From assembly GCA_030377865.1 (NCBI GenBank), contig JAUCGA010000041.1:1-44781 (forward strand): a stretch of 44,781 nt of DNA. Reading direction: 5' to 3'. Position numbers and translations under genes: made by a program. The notes under the pieces were generated by a model that saw only the letters and a list, made by a program, of their open reading frames with translations, was not told the origin of the DNA and did not search any database. The DNA is from Anaerolineales bacterium HSG25 (GTDB lineage: Bacteria > Chloroflexota > Anaerolineae > 4572-78 > J111). Shown here one piece after another: positions 15,708-26,069 of this stretch (positions within the stretch are counted from its first letter, which is position 1; each line of letters starts with the position of its first letter).

Positions 15708-18700
15708 TGCGTCATCAGTTGAAGCATCATGCCCCATTAGCTGTTATACTCCTCCTATTTTCCCTATTAACTATATACCAATCTGCGACCTTACCTCTCG
15801 GTGAGGCCGCAGATGAGACCGACCATTACCAATATTTGCAATTTGTCGCTCGAAACGGACACCCGCCTCTGACCAATGCAGAACGGGTCGAGGCGGGGTT
15901 TAAGGGTGGTTTAGCTCCTTTATATTACACCCTCACCGCATGGCCGATTGCCTTGGTCGGGGTCGACAGTCAGCCCGACATTCGGCGCACCGACCAACGC
16001 CCCCAACGGCATATCCCCACCGATGGATTAGGATTCAACCGTGTGTTGCACACATGGGACGAAGCTTGGCCGTGGCAAGGGCAACCATTGGCTTGGCATC
16101 TAGTGCGCCTACTATCGTTACCAATGGCTTGGCTGACGATTATCGCCACCTATTTCATGGCCTACCGACTAGTAGCTTCCATGCCCCATGTTCTAGCAAA
16201 ACCCTCAATTTTTGCCTCCCCGCGTCTTGTAGCGATTGGCACGGCCTTATTTATTGCCTTTTTGCCGCGTTTTGTGATTAGTAGTGCGGTCATTAATGAT
16301 GATAATTTGGTCTTTGCCCTAAGCGCGCTCATCTTACTGCTTGAACTCCTTCTTCTCCAAGGAAGCCGTCATGTCCGCTGGTTTGTTCTGTTAGGCATAC
16401 TATTCGGACTCGCACTCATTACCAAATATTTCTCTCTGATTCTCATTCCTGAGTTGGTGTTGACCCTATGGTTTATCAGCCGAGCAGGGAATGTGACAAT
16501 CAAACGACATATTTTACCCTTTTTGGTTGCCATATTTCTAACCGCTGGGCCGTGGTTCATGCTGATTATCTATCGCTTTAATCAGGTTGATGAGTTAGGT
16601 TGGATCGCCGGATTAGCGGCCTCGTTGGGAGAGCCACAAATCACCAATGGCTTGGTCAACCTGTTAAATAGTCAAACCGAACAAAGCGCCACCGTTGGAG
16701 TAACCTATCCCTTTTTCGACTGGCTAGGTCTGCTTTACGGCTCGTTTTGGTTTGAGTATGGCTGGATGAACATTTTCGCTCCGCGTTGGATTTATATCAG
16801 CATAACCATTATTTTGTTCCTCACATTTTTACCTTGGTTCATTCGGGTCAAAACCATATTGAAAAAACCCTCCCCCACGACGACGGTACTCACCACCCGA
16901 TTAGCCCTATTTCTGCTGGTACTGCTGATACGCTACATCCTCAGTGCCACCATCGACACCGGACAAGGGCGACATCTCTACTCAGCTTTGCCCGTAATCG
17001 CCTTGCTGGTCAGTTGGAGTGGTAGTCAATGGTTGGTTTATCCCAAACGTAAGAGGCGAGTCATTGGGCATGCTCTCCCTTTGTTATACTGCATGGTCAG
17101 CCTACATGTTTTGTTATGGCCTAATTACATTTTGAGTTACTATCCTGTTCTGCCGATTACGAGTCAATCGTTAGAGATAGCCACTACAGCCAGTTCTGTC
17201 AAAATAGAATTTGCCTCTGGCCTATATTTTAGGGGCTTTGAGCTACCAAATCAGGCCATGACAGGACAAACAATACCCGTAACTACGTATTGGCAAGTCA
17301 AAGAACCAGCCCGACAAGATTATCTGCTCTCGCTCTGTTTGGACGATGAGCAACAGCGTCCGGTGGGCTGTTGGGACGGCCATTTTATCAACGGCAACTA
17401 CCCCTCACGAGCATGGGAGGTGGGCGACAGCATCATCGACACGGTGCATATTCCCCTACCCGCCTGTAACCGCATCCGCCAAACTGACTACACCCTGCAT
17501 GTAAGCGTCTGGCCGGTGCGAGTTGACCGTATCATGCCCACCTTGTCACAAAATCAGGTGCTTGACCAACGTTATCCCCTGCCGATGCTCTCGCTACAAA
17601 CCAGTGATTCGTTACTCAGCCATGCTTTCGGAACGATTGACATAAGGTCTGGCAAGCAAAATATAGGTCAAGCCAAACAATGGTTTGAAGTGTTCAATGG
17701 ACTCAAACAGCATTTATCAACCAATTTACCGTTTGAGTCGGTTGTTGATAGTCATTTATTTGAAACATATAGTCAAATTGACTACACGAATAGCCCCTCC
17801 GCAATCCCGCCCATGTTTCAAAAACGAGCCTCGCGCATGATGTGGTTGCCGGTTTCGACCTTTCAGCGGGCGCTGTATATGCCCTGTGGCACCGGTTCAG
17901 CAGATGAGCCTTACGCGCAGTTGTACCTGTTTATCAACGACCCGACCCTGTCCAACGGATTATACCAGCACAGTCAACAACCAAACCTGACTTTAGAGGT
18001 CAAAAACCAACAACGGACTATCCGCCCCATCACCAGTAGTTTGAGTTTCGGTCAACAACTCACCCCACGTACCATGCGGATAATTGGTCAGCCTGACCTG
18101 AGCATGTCAACTGACCAGTTTATTAAGTCCGATTCAGTCGCCCCGTTGACCACAATTCGAGCCGGTGACACGCTTCCGATTAGCATCGAATGGCAAACTC
18201 GGCAGTGGATGGCCGAACCGTTGGTGGTGGCCTTAAAACTGCTCGACTATGATTTTGGCATTGGTGGCGAACGAGTGACCCAACTCGGCGACCGTTACCC
18301 AAATGTGCTGTGGGTTCCGGGCGAGATTATTGAGGAGAGTTACGCCATCCCAACAGTGCCACATACACCGCCCGGCTTGTATCAGTTGGAGTGGAGTCTA
18401 CTTCGTCAAGATGCACGGTTGCCCAACGGGTTTGAGTATCTGCCTTGGCAAGACGGTGACACAGTTTTAAGTGACCATCTCTATCCGGCCCGCGTCCGAC
18501 TGTTAGACCCTGCCCATGCCGATGTGCCCCCTCAACCGCTGACGGCCCACATCGGCGACAGGATCAGGCTCAACGGGTACGAGATCAATCAACATGGCAA
18601 TGAAGTTTCTTTAGCCTTGTACTGGTCTAATAACGAGCTAGTTAAGCAAGATTACACCGTCTTCACCCAACTGCTCGGCCCCGATTACCAAGTTTGGGCA

Positions 18701-18931
18701 CAATGGGATAATCCGCCGCAGGATGGACGATACCCGACCAGTCAATGGCAGAGTCAGGATCAGGTGGTGGATCGCTATACCCTGCAACGAGCGGAGGGCG
18801 CACCGGCTGGCATGTACCATGTGTTGGTCGGCATGTATGATCCCGCCACAGGAGAACGCCTCCCCATTAGCATGGATGGGCAAGCACAGACCGACCATGC
18901 CGTCTGGCTGGGGCCGATTGAGTTTGACTAG
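15704..18931 (+). CDS. GT-C-type membrane glycosyltransferase with large exported C-terminal region
   Basis: The 1075-residue protein begins with about 10-11 hydrophobic helices to residue 480. The first extracytoplasmic loop has PLGEAADETDHYQY, the acidic motif expected of GT-C (GT39/ArnT/DUF2142) enzymes, and a second acidic loop reads SSAVINDDN. Residues about 490-1075 are soluble and rich in beta strands, with a repeated layout (DRYPNVLWVPGEIIEESY, then DGRYPTSQWQSQDQVVDRYT) suggesting two or more beta domains outside the membrane. GT-C enzymes use polyprenyl-phosphate sugars; donor and acceptor are unknown here. It overlaps the TPR gene by 4 nt. No polyprenyl-phosphate sugar synthase lies nearby. 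Confidence 0.75.
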   Translation: MMRHQLKHHAPLAVILLLFSLLTIYQSATLPLGEAADETDHYQYLQFVARNGHPPLTNAERVEAGFKGGLAPLYYTLTAWPIALVGVDSQPDIRRTDQRPQRHIPTDGLGFNRVLHTWDEAWPWQGQPLAWHLVRLLSLPMAWLTIIATYFMAYRLVASMPHVLAKPSIFASPRLVAIGTALFIAFLPRFVISSAVINDDNLVFALSALILLLELLLLQGSRHVRWFVLLGILFGLALITKYFSLILIPELVLTLWFISRAGNVTIKRHILPFLVAIFLTAGPWFMLIIYRFNQVDELGWIAGLAASLGEPQITNGLVNLLNSQTEQSATVGVTYPFFDWLGLLYGSFWFEYGWMNIFAPRWIYISITIILFLTFLPWFIRVKTILKKPSPTTTVLTTRLALFLLVLLIRYILSATIDTGQGRHLYSALPVIALLVSWSGSQWLVYPKRKRRVIGHALPLLYCMVSLHVLLWPNYILSYYPVLPITSQSLEIATTASSVKIEFASGLYFRGFELPNQAMTGQTIPVTTYWQVKEPARQDYLLSLCLDDEQQRPVGCWDGHFINGNYPSRAWEVGDSIIDTVHIPLPACNRIRQTDYTLHVSVWPVRVDRIMPTLSQNQVLDQRYPLPMLSLQTSDSLLSHAFGTIDIRSGKQNIGQAKQWFEVFNGLKQHLSTNLPFESVVDSHLFETYSQIDYTNSPSAIPPMFQKRASRMMWLPVSTFQRALYMPCGTGSADEPYAQLYLFINDPTLSNGLYQHSQQPNLTLEVKNQQRTIRPITSSLSFGQQLTPRTMRIIGQPDLSMSTDQFIKSDSVAPLTTIRAGDTLPISIEWQTRQWMAEPLVVALKLLDYDFGIGGERVTQLGDRYPNVLWVPGEIIEESYAIPTVPHTPPGLYQLEWSLLRQDARLPNGFEYLPWQDGDTVLSDHLYPARVRLLDPAHADVPPQPLTAHIGDRIRLNGYEINQHGNEVSLALYWSNNELVKQDYTVFTQLLGPDYQVWAQWDNPPQDGRYPTSQWQSQDQVVDRYTLQRAEGAPAGMYHVLVGMYDPATGERLPISMDGQAQTDHAVWLGPIEFD

Positions 18932-18942
18932 AATCGCTTTAG

Positions 18943-19256
18943 TACAGCGTTAAATAAATTTTTCTCATGCTAAGTACAGTGTAAACTAAATCCTTTTATG
19001 TTTTGCGGTGGTAACAGTACAACGGACACCAACGGATACCTCGTTTGAGCTACAATAAAAACATAAAGAAACTTAATTTACACTCAGAAGTTTATTATTT
19101 CAACATGACTAAAACAATATCTGACAGGATTAACAGAATTGACAGGATTTTTTGCCTTTAATCCTGTCAATTCTATTAATCCTGTCGAAAAATGATTTTG
19201 GTTTTATCAACATGTCAGGTTATGAATGAAACGACAAACTTTTGTTACACTATACT
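18943..19256. mobile_element. Family B TA-ended MITE, copy 2, interrupted by a family C element
   Basis: Left ends TACAGCGTTAAATAAATTT (18943) and TACAGTGTAAACTAAAT (18975) are both of family B type, so two ends are juxtaposed. The right inverted end, AAACTTAATTTACACT, is broken by a family C insertion (19085-19244). Joining the outer parts gives AATTTACACTATACTAAG, a full family B end. The interior lacks the usual two hairpins. Beyond it, 19257-19583 shows no gene, repeat or clear promoter. Confidence 0.6.
19085..19244 (+). mobile_element. Family C MITE, copy 3 (nested in family B)
   Basis: A 160-bp copy with ends CAGAAGTTTATT and CAAAAGTTTGTC read inward and an exact 7-bp duplication TTACACT at 19078-19084 and 19245-19251. 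The insertion point is inside the right end of a family B element. Confidence 0.9.
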
Positions 19257-19583
19257 AAGTGTCCGATTGAAATCGCAGGATGCGATATCTCTAATATCCC
19301 GATGGCTAAAATCATGAGGACACAATTGCTACCTTATCCTCCTTTTTTTGATACCATACAAGGCCCAATCACGTAACGCTTCCACCATAACCCAACAACT
19401 TCCTTGTGATACCATTTATAATGATGGTTCATGCCTCACGTCTCTCATCTATTGACGACCTGCCATATTTATGTTACAGTTCTATATCTCGTACTCTAAA
19501 ATCATCCTAACGAACAAATCCGACCAAATACAGGCATTATCTTTTTGACACAACCTATCCTTCTCGTAACATTCAAGTAGCTA

Positions 19584-22500
19584 ATGCACCCTCAAGCGAG
19601 TTTCTCTGGCATGGAAAGTTTCATTAATAATCGTTATCGAGTCATTAAACAACTAGGAACCGGCGGTATGGGCGCGGTCTATCTGGTTGAAGATGTGTTG
19701 CACGATAACGCCCCGATTGCCCTCAAAACTATTCGAGCCGATTTATTACTTGAACGAAATCTAACTCAGTTCAAGTATGAATTTGCCGCCCTCGGTCAAC
19801 TTTATCATCCAAATTTAGTCCGTGTTTATGACTTTGGAGTCATTGCTGATGGGAATGAATACTTTTTCACTATGGAGTATGTGCCGGGTGAAGATTTGCC
19901 GACCTTGGCTCGCAAACGCCTCGAAACCAGCCCCGGCGATTATAGTTGGCTCTACGAGATCACAGTTCAAGTTTGCCGCGTGCTTCAATATATTCATGCC
20001 CGTGGCTTCATTCATTACGATGTCAAACCGCACAACATCAGCCTGACCGAAAATGGCACCGTCAAGCTGATGGATTTTGGCCTTGTCGGCGAAGTGCGTG
20101 GCGAAGGGCAACTGAAAATCAGAGGCACCCCCGAATATATCGCCCCCGAGTTGATTCGGGGCGGACGGGTTGACCATCGAGTTGACCTCTACTCGCTTGG
20201 TATCTCCTTATATGAGCTAGTGACCGGACACCCCCCCTTTACCGGAGTCAGTAGCCTCATTATACTGCGCCAACATGTCGAAAACATGCCGGAACCACCT
20301 CGCCATTATGTTGACGATTTACCCGACGTTCTACAAACTCTCATCCTCAAACTGATGGCTAAGGAGCCGATTAATCGCTACAGTAGCGCCGAAGCGGTCA
20401 TCCAAGCCATCAACCAACTAATTGGCTCTAGCTATCCGGTTGAAACGAAAGAGACCAAACGGGGTTACATTCAAAGTGGTGATTTTATTGGACGCGCCTT
20501 TGAGTTAGCCCGTTTGCAAGGCTTGCTCATGCGGATGATGCAGGGTCAAGGACGTTTGATTCTCATCACCGGGCCGACGGGAGTCGGTAAAACTCGCCTT
20601 GTCCGCGAGTTACGATTGCGCGCCCAAATGCAACGGGTTCTGGTCTGCGAGGGAGTGTCTCAACAACACGGCGGTGCGCCCTATCACCCTTGGATATCCA
20701 TTTTAAGCCAAGTAATCTCCTATCAACAGGCCACCAAATCAGAGGTACTACAAAAACACGCCGGAGTTCTGGTCAATTTAATGCCTGAATTGGCCGAGCT
20801 AATCAGCAGTGTTATTCCTATCAATACGGCCATTGTCGATGAACCGGATGACCGACAAGGTCTAATGGAAGCGGTTTTGGCCTTTTTATTAGCCAGCGAA
20901 CGCCCGTTGATGATTGTGCTAGAAGATTTGCACCATGCCGACGTGGAGACGATTGAATTATTGACCTACTTAAGCCGGAACAGTTTCCGCGGTCGTCTCC
21001 TATTTTGTGGGGTGTATCGAGAAAATGAGCTTGACGATAGCCATACCCTCAACCTGTTGATTCAGCAGGCTCATCACATTAACAGTCAACCCGAAAGCGA
21101 ACTCCAACCTTATGCCACCTCTCGATCCGCCATGCGCCAGACAAGCACCAGTCAATTTCCGATTGGTGATAGAAGCCTGCCCGCCTACGACCTCATGCAG
21201 TTGCGAGTCCTCTCAGAGACCGATTGCACCGAACTCATCCGCTCCATGTTGGGTGTACGAACCTTGCCTCCTCGGTTGTTGTCTCGATTGATGACCGAAA
21301 CCGGCGGCAACCCTCTCTTTATCGAAAATCTCATGCAAAGCCTCATCGAAGAGGATTTACTTAAATATGACGGTGAAAAATGGCATACCGATGTCAACAA
21401 TTTGAGCCGCGTGCCAGTTACCATTCAAGAGGCGGCTCAACGACGTTTAGACCGCTTAGACGATAGTAGCCTTGACCTGTTGCAGTGGGCCTCGGTAATG
21501 GGGCACTGGCTCAGTATGAACGTACTGGCCGAAGTGTGTGACATGACTCCCGACCAAGTTTTTCAGGTTGTGGCCGAGATGGCTCATCAACATGTACTGA
21601 CCATCAATAACCAGCATGGACAGGTTGCTTACCATTTTTTAACCGACCAAATGCGCGAGGTCATATACAACACCCTTTTACCAGAAGCCAAAGCGGCTCG
21701 GCATTGGAGAGTGGGGCAAGCACTTCGTAAGTTGTACGATGAAAACGAGGTAGCTGAAAAATTAACATGGCACTTTGAACAAGCCAACGACCTAAAACTT
21801 GCCCTATATTATGCCAAGCTAACCGCAGACAAAGCCCGCCAAATTTATGCCAACGAAACCGGAATCTCATACTATACCAAAGCCTTAGACCTACTAACCC
21901 AACATCCAGAGTTAGATGATTTAGCCTTGAAATATCAGATTTTATCGGGACGCGCTCGCTGTTACAATTTGTTAGGCTATCGTAAAGAACAACGGACGGA
22001 CTTAGAAAGCATGGTTCAGGTAGGCCGCACAATGAAAGACCCGGCTCTACAAATTCATGCTTTAACCAGCTTGGTTGATTTGGCGAATCTGCTTGGTGAT
22101 TATGGCGAAGCCAAACGAGCCGCGGCCACGGCCATGACCCTGACCTATAAACTGAATAATCACCGTTTAGAGGCTGAAACCCTAAATTCGTTAGGAGCGG
22201 CCTGCTTGCGTTTAGGTGAGTATGAACGGGCGCAGGTCTCTCATGAGCTTGCCCTTCAGTTGTATCGAGAGGCAACTCCCGTCAAAAAGCAAGATTGCCT
22301 CGGTGAAGCTCTCAGTTTGTGGCATTTAGGCAATGTTGTTCTCAGAGAAAACGATAGTTCTAAAGCTCAACAATATTTTTCTGCCGCCCTAACAATTTAT
22401 CAGCAGTTAGAAAATAAACAGGGCGAAGCAACCATTCTTAATGCTTTTGCCAAATTAAACAACAACCTCCTGGAGCGGATTCGTTACCATGAAGAGGCAT

Positions 22501-25500
22501 TAGAAGTCTTGCTGACCATTGGCGACCGCGATGCCTGCGTGCATACCTATAATGATCTAGGAATCATCTATAGTCACCTTGGCGTTTACGATAAAGCTCG
22601 CCATTATTTAGAACAAGCCGTAACCATTGCCCGTGGATTAACTGAAAAGCTACGCCTAATTGAATATTTGGAGCATTTAGGGTTTGTATATTTAGCCACA
22701 GAAGATTACAAGAAAGCGAAAAAAATCCTAGAAGAAGGCTATCGGTTGGCTCGTAAGCACGACAGCCTACTCCGACTGACCAATTTTCAAGTTCTACTTG
22801 GGCGCTTGGCTCTGAGTCAGAGACAACTTAATCGAGCCGCGGAGCTATTACAAAAAGCCTGTGCCGCCCTTCGAGAATCAGATAGACCCTTACCTCTAGC
22901 TATTGCTTTGGCTTGGCTTGGCGCAACTCGGTTGGCGCTCGAAGATGCCAACTCAGCCAAACGAGCCACCGAAGAAGCGACTAAATATTTAGATAACAAA
23001 ACCTCTACCCCGACCAACGTTGTTGACGTGTTACGATACCCCATGCAGACCGTTTGGTGGTGGCATTATCAAGCATTACAAACGGTATCTAATTGGCAGG
23101 AAGGCGAACCCCTGACCGATGAAGCTTGGTTTTGCCTCCATAATGCCCACGACATGGTCATGGCTCCACTCGCCAATCTCGGTGACGAGAATATACAGCA
23201 TCATTATATGACCGCAGTCATGGTCAATCGAAATATTATTACTGAATGGGTTGCTCGTTCGAGCCGCTGGTTGCAAGCCGACGATGATTTACCCGAAGAG
23301 GTTAGACCCAAAGAAAATGATCGTGTCGAACAAGCGGAGGATAAATTACGCCGAATTTTAGAAATGAGTGTCCACATGGGCGAAACCCATGACATCGAGT
23401 TACTGTTGAATTATGTGGTTGAGCAGATGATGGAGTTAACCACCGCCGAGCGTAGCTTTTTGGCCTTGGTCGATAAAGTTGGTCAAATGGATTTTAAAGT
23501 AGCCCGTAATCGAACCGACATGAATCCAGACAACCTCTCATTTTTGGGACGTGTTCTTGAGTTCTCATCTCGATCCGTATACGAAAGCCACCCATCCACT
23601 GAGTATACCGCTCCCCCAACAACCGTTAGCTCGACTGAATCACTCAACTCAATTAAGGCAGAATTGAGCTATACGATTATCGGCACGGTAGCTCAATCTC
23701 GAAACTCCATCCTCTTAGCAGATGCCCTATCTGATGAGCGATTTGCCCGACAAGAAAGTGTTCTTGACCTGCAACTTCGCTCCGTGCTGACAATTCCGCT
23801 TATTGCCCGCTCCAATTTAGTAGGTCTAATTTATGCTGACAGTCGTACTCAGGCTGACTGTTTCACTCAAGATGATCTGGATACACTAACCATTTTTGCC
23901 ACCCAAGCCGCAATTGCCATTGAAAATGCCCAACTGTATCAACAAACGATCAACGCCAACAAAGCCCTAGAGGCTTGGACTCGCACTCTCGAACAACGCG
24001 TCGACGCTCGCACCGCCGAACTACAACAAGCTAATGTATCCCTTTTGAATCGAGCGTTACAACTACAGATCAGTGGTCAAGTAGCCCAACAGATTATCTC
24101 GATTCTTGATTTAGATGACCTATTAAATCAGGTGGTTGATGCAATCCAATCTACTGCCGGATACTATTTTGTCGGAATATGGCTACCCGCCGATCATCAA
24201 AAACTGTTACATTTACGAGCCGGAACAGGTCAATTGGGCAAAAGCATCCAAGATCATCAGGTCGAACTACCGTTCCAAAGTCGCAATCCGGTTTCAGAGG
24301 CTTACCGCACTGGACGAGATCATCTTGTCACCAACATTAGAGAAGAAAGCGGCTATATCACCATTGCCGAACTGCCCGACACGTATGCTCAGTACGCCCT
24401 GCCGTTACACATCAGCCATTCGACCGGCCCCTTAGAGCGCATCATCGGAGTGCTAGACATCCATAGTAACCATGCTGGAGCGTTTGGCCCTGACGAAGAA
24501 ATGGTTTTGCAACTCCTCGCCAATCAGATTGCCACGGCTATTCGTAATGCTCAACTTTATGAAGCCGAATTACGGCGACGACAATTGGCCGAATCACTAG
24601 AAAAAGCCGGACGTACCTTATCTAGTAGTCTTGACTTTGAAAAGGTTCCGGGCCGTATTTTAGAGGAGCTTGCTGAAGTAGTACCTTATGAACGAGGCAT
24701 TGTATTACTTCAAGAAAAAAATGAGCTACGCAGTAGTGCAAAACATGGTTTTCCTGACCACAAAGAAGCCGAGCGATTACGGATTCCGGTTTCTGTAGGA
24801 GATATTTATGAACAAATTGTCACGTCTCGAAAAGCGATTTTACTTGATGATGTGACCCAAGAGGCAACATGGCGACAACTTTCGTGGTTGCCGGTCAACC
24901 ATTCGTGGATGGGCGTACCTCTCTTCTCGAAAGGAAATGTGATTGGGATGTTATCCCTAACCCGTCCTCAAACCTCTGCCTTTACTATGGAAGAGGCTTC
25001 GATAGTTTCTTCTTTTGCCGCTCAAGCCGCAATATCCCTAGAAAACGCCAGTTTATACACTGAAATTACCCAATTAAACGAAGCCCTCGAGCAACGCGTT
25101 CAAAAACGAACTGACGAACTTAACAAGGCGTATCTGAGTTTAGAGCAACTCAACAAAACAAAAACCGACTTCATCAAAGTCAGTGCCCATGAACTTCGTA
25201 CACCGCTAACCGTAATTAGTGGCTACACGCAGTTAGTCAAAACCAATCCAGTAGTTATGGAAGACGTAGTACTGTCTATGGCCCTAGATGGCATATTATC
25301 TGGGTTTGAACGCCTACACGAAGTGGTAAATAGCATGTTGGATGTAGCAAAAATAGATAGTCAAACCCTTGAGATGCACCGCGAAAGAACAATTTTGAGT
25401 GTTGTCATCGGCCAAACCTGTACTCGATTTAACGAGGCACTCACTGAACGAAATTTAACCCTAACCGTAAACAACATCAGTGGTGTCCCCCCCATTCAAG

Positions 25501-25889
25501 CCGATTCACGTCTTTTGATAAAAGTATTCGATAATATCGTCAACAATGCCATCAAATACACCCCTGATGGCGGAAAAATCAATATTTCTTGCAGGGAATT
25601 AACTGATAATGGACAGCCATCTCAAGTTGAGGTCGTAATTAGTGACACCGGTATCGGAATTGATGCGGAGCATACAGACGTTATCTTTGAAAAATTTTTC
25701 CAGACCGGCGAAATGGAGTTACACTCCTCCAGTAAAACCAGATTTAAGGGTGGCGGTCCAGGTTTAGGGCTTGCCATTGTTAAGGGGATTATCCGAGCGC
25801 ATAATGGTAAAATATGGGCTGAAAGTGCTGGCCATGATGACCAACTATGCCCCGGTAGCCAGTTCCATGTTCGCCTACCGATAGAATAG
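19584..25889 (+). CDS. Ser/Thr kinase - AAA ATPase - TPR - triple GAF - histidine kinase
   Basis: A single frame of 2101 residues. Residues about 18-285 are a eukaryotic-type kinase: Gly loop LGTGGMGAVY, Lys in IALKTI, catalytic HYDVKPHN (near 144-151), DFG, and APE in EYIAPELIRG. An AAA_16/STAND-like ATPase follows at about 310-640 with Walker A TGPTGVGKT near 330. Helical TPR-type repeats occupy about 720-1150. Three GAF domains lie near 1272-1450, 1500-1655 and 1670-1815, separated by coiled coils (LEQRVDARTAELQQ, LEQRVQKRTDELNK). The end is HisKA (SAHELRTPL, phospho-His near 1869) and HATPase (N box NNAIKYTP, DTGIGI, GLGLAI). The order resembles cyanobacterial HstK-like dual kinases. A second ATG at 19611 is an alternative start. 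No receiver is adjacent. Confidence 0.92.
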   Translation: MHPQASFSGMESFINNRYRVIKQLGTGGMGAVYLVEDVLHDNAPIALKTIRADLLLERNLTQFKYEFAALGQLYHPNLVRVYDFGVIADGNEYFFTMEYVPGEDLPTLARKRLETSPGDYSWLYEITVQVCRVLQYIHARGFIHYDVKPHNISLTENGTVKLMDFGLVGEVRGEGQLKIRGTPEYIAPELIRGGRVDHRVDLYSLGISLYELVTGHPPFTGVSSLIILRQHVENMPEPPRHYVDDLPDVLQTLILKLMAKEPINRYSSAEAVIQAINQLIGSSYPVETKETKRGYIQSGDFIGRAFELARLQGLLMRMMQGQGRLILITGPTGVGKTRLVRELRLRAQMQRVLVCEGVSQQHGGAPYHPWISILSQVISYQQATKSEVLQKHAGVLVNLMPELAELISSVIPINTAIVDEPDDRQGLMEAVLAFLLASERPLMIVLEDLHHADVETIELLTYLSRNSFRGRLLFCGVYRENELDDSHTLNLLIQQAHHINSQPESELQPYATSRSAMRQTSTSQFPIGDRSLPAYDLMQLRVLSETDCTELIRSMLGVRTLPPRLLSRLMTETGGNPLFIENLMQSLIEEDLLKYDGEKWHTDVNNLSRVPVTIQEAAQRRLDRLDDSSLDLLQWASVMGHWLSMNVLAEVCDMTPDQVFQVVAEMAHQHVLTINNQHGQVAYHFLTDQMREVIYNTLLPEAKAARHWRVGQALRKLYDENEVAEKLTWHFEQANDLKLALYYAKLTADKARQIYANETGISYYTKALDLLTQHPELDDLALKYQILSGRARCYNLLGYRKEQRTDLESMVQVGRTMKDPALQIHALTSLVDLANLLGDYGEAKRAAATAMTLTYKLNNHRLEAETLNSLGAACLRLGEYERAQVSHELALQLYREATPVKKQDCLGEALSLWHLGNVVLRENDSSKAQQYFSAALTIYQQLENKQGEATILNAFAKLNNNLLERIRYHEEALEVLLTIGDRDACVHTYNDLGIIYSHLGVYDKARHYLEQAVTIARGLTEKLRLIEYLEHLGFVYLATEDYKKAKKILEEGYRLARKHDSLLRLTNFQVLLGRLALSQRQLNRAAELLQKACAALRESDRPLPLAIALAWLGATRLALEDANSAKRATEEATKYLDNKTSTPTNVVDVLRYPMQTVWWWHYQALQTVSNWQEGEPLTDEAWFCLHNAHDMVMAPLANLGDENIQHHYMTAVMVNRNIITEWVARSSRWLQADDDLPEEVRPKENDRVEQAEDKLRRILEMSVHMGETHDIELLLNYVVEQMMELTTAERSFLALVDKVGQMDFKVARNRTDMNPDNLSFLGRVLEFSSRSVYESHPSTEYTAPPTTVSSTESLNSIKAELSYTIIGTVAQSRNSILLADALSDERFARQESVLDLQLRSVLTIPLIARSNLVGLIYADSRTQADCFTQDDLDTLTIFATQAAIAIENAQLYQQTINANKALEAWTRTLEQRVDARTAELQQANVSLLNRALQLQISGQVAQQIISILDLDDLLNQVVDAIQSTAGYYFVGIWLPADHQKLLHLRAGTGQLGKSIQDHQVELPFQSRNPVSEAYRTGRDHLVTNIREESGYITIAELPDTYAQYALPLHISHSTGPLERIIGVLDIHSNHAGAFGPDEEMVLQLLANQIATAIRNAQLYEAELRRRQLAESLEKAGRTLSSSLDFEKVPGRILEELAEVVPYERGIVLLQEKNELRSSAKHGFPDHKEAERLRIPVSVGDIYEQIVTSRKAILLDDVTQEATWRQLSWLPVNHSWMGVPLFSKGNVIGMLSLTRPQTSAFTMEEASIVSSFAAQAAISLENASLYTEITQLNEALEQRVQKRTDELNKAYLSLEQLNKTKTDFIKVSAHELRTPLTVISGYTQLVKTNPVVMEDVVLSMALDGILSGFERLHEVVNSMLDVAKIDSQTLEMHRERTILSVVIGQTCTRFNEALTERNLTLTVNNISGVPPIQADSRLLIKVFDNIVNNAIKYTPDGGKINISCRELTDNGQPSQVEVVISDTGIGIDAEHTDVIFEKFFQTGEMELHSSSKTRFKGGGPGLGLAIVKGIIRAHNGKIWAESAGHDDQLCPGSQFHVRLPIE

Positions 25890-25926
25890 TGGATAGTGGA
25901 TAGTGGGCTATGGTCTTCATTTTGAC

Positions 25927-26048
25927 CAAGTAACACCTCCGAGGAAAACTACATACCTCGGAGGAGAACGACTCCGCGTCCTCCAAGGTGTGGTTTTCTC
26001 CTTGGAGGTCTTATCTTAAAACCCCCGCCTTACTTATTTAACGCTGTA
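25927..26048. mobile_element. Family B MITE, copy 3 (left end lost)
   Basis: The interior has the family hairpins CACCTCCGAGGAAAAC/CCTCGGAGGAG and CTCCAAGGTG/CTCCTTGGAG. The right end ACTTATTTAACGCTGTA matches the inverted ends at 39683 and 42459. The left end cannot be recognised. It separates the giant kinase gene from the binding-protein gene. Confidence 0.6.
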
Positions 26049-26069
26049 CTAAGGCCGAATAGTAAATAG

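Noticed and set aside
21661..22275. A 204-codon open frame on the minus strand within the giant kinase gene
   Set aside because: It lies antisense to the TPR part, has Pro/Arg/Leu-rich sequence without domain features and no start signal.
25895..25930. Short tandem GTGGATA units after the giant kinase gene as a mobile-element end
   Set aside because: Only two or three short units, no inverted partner and no duplication.
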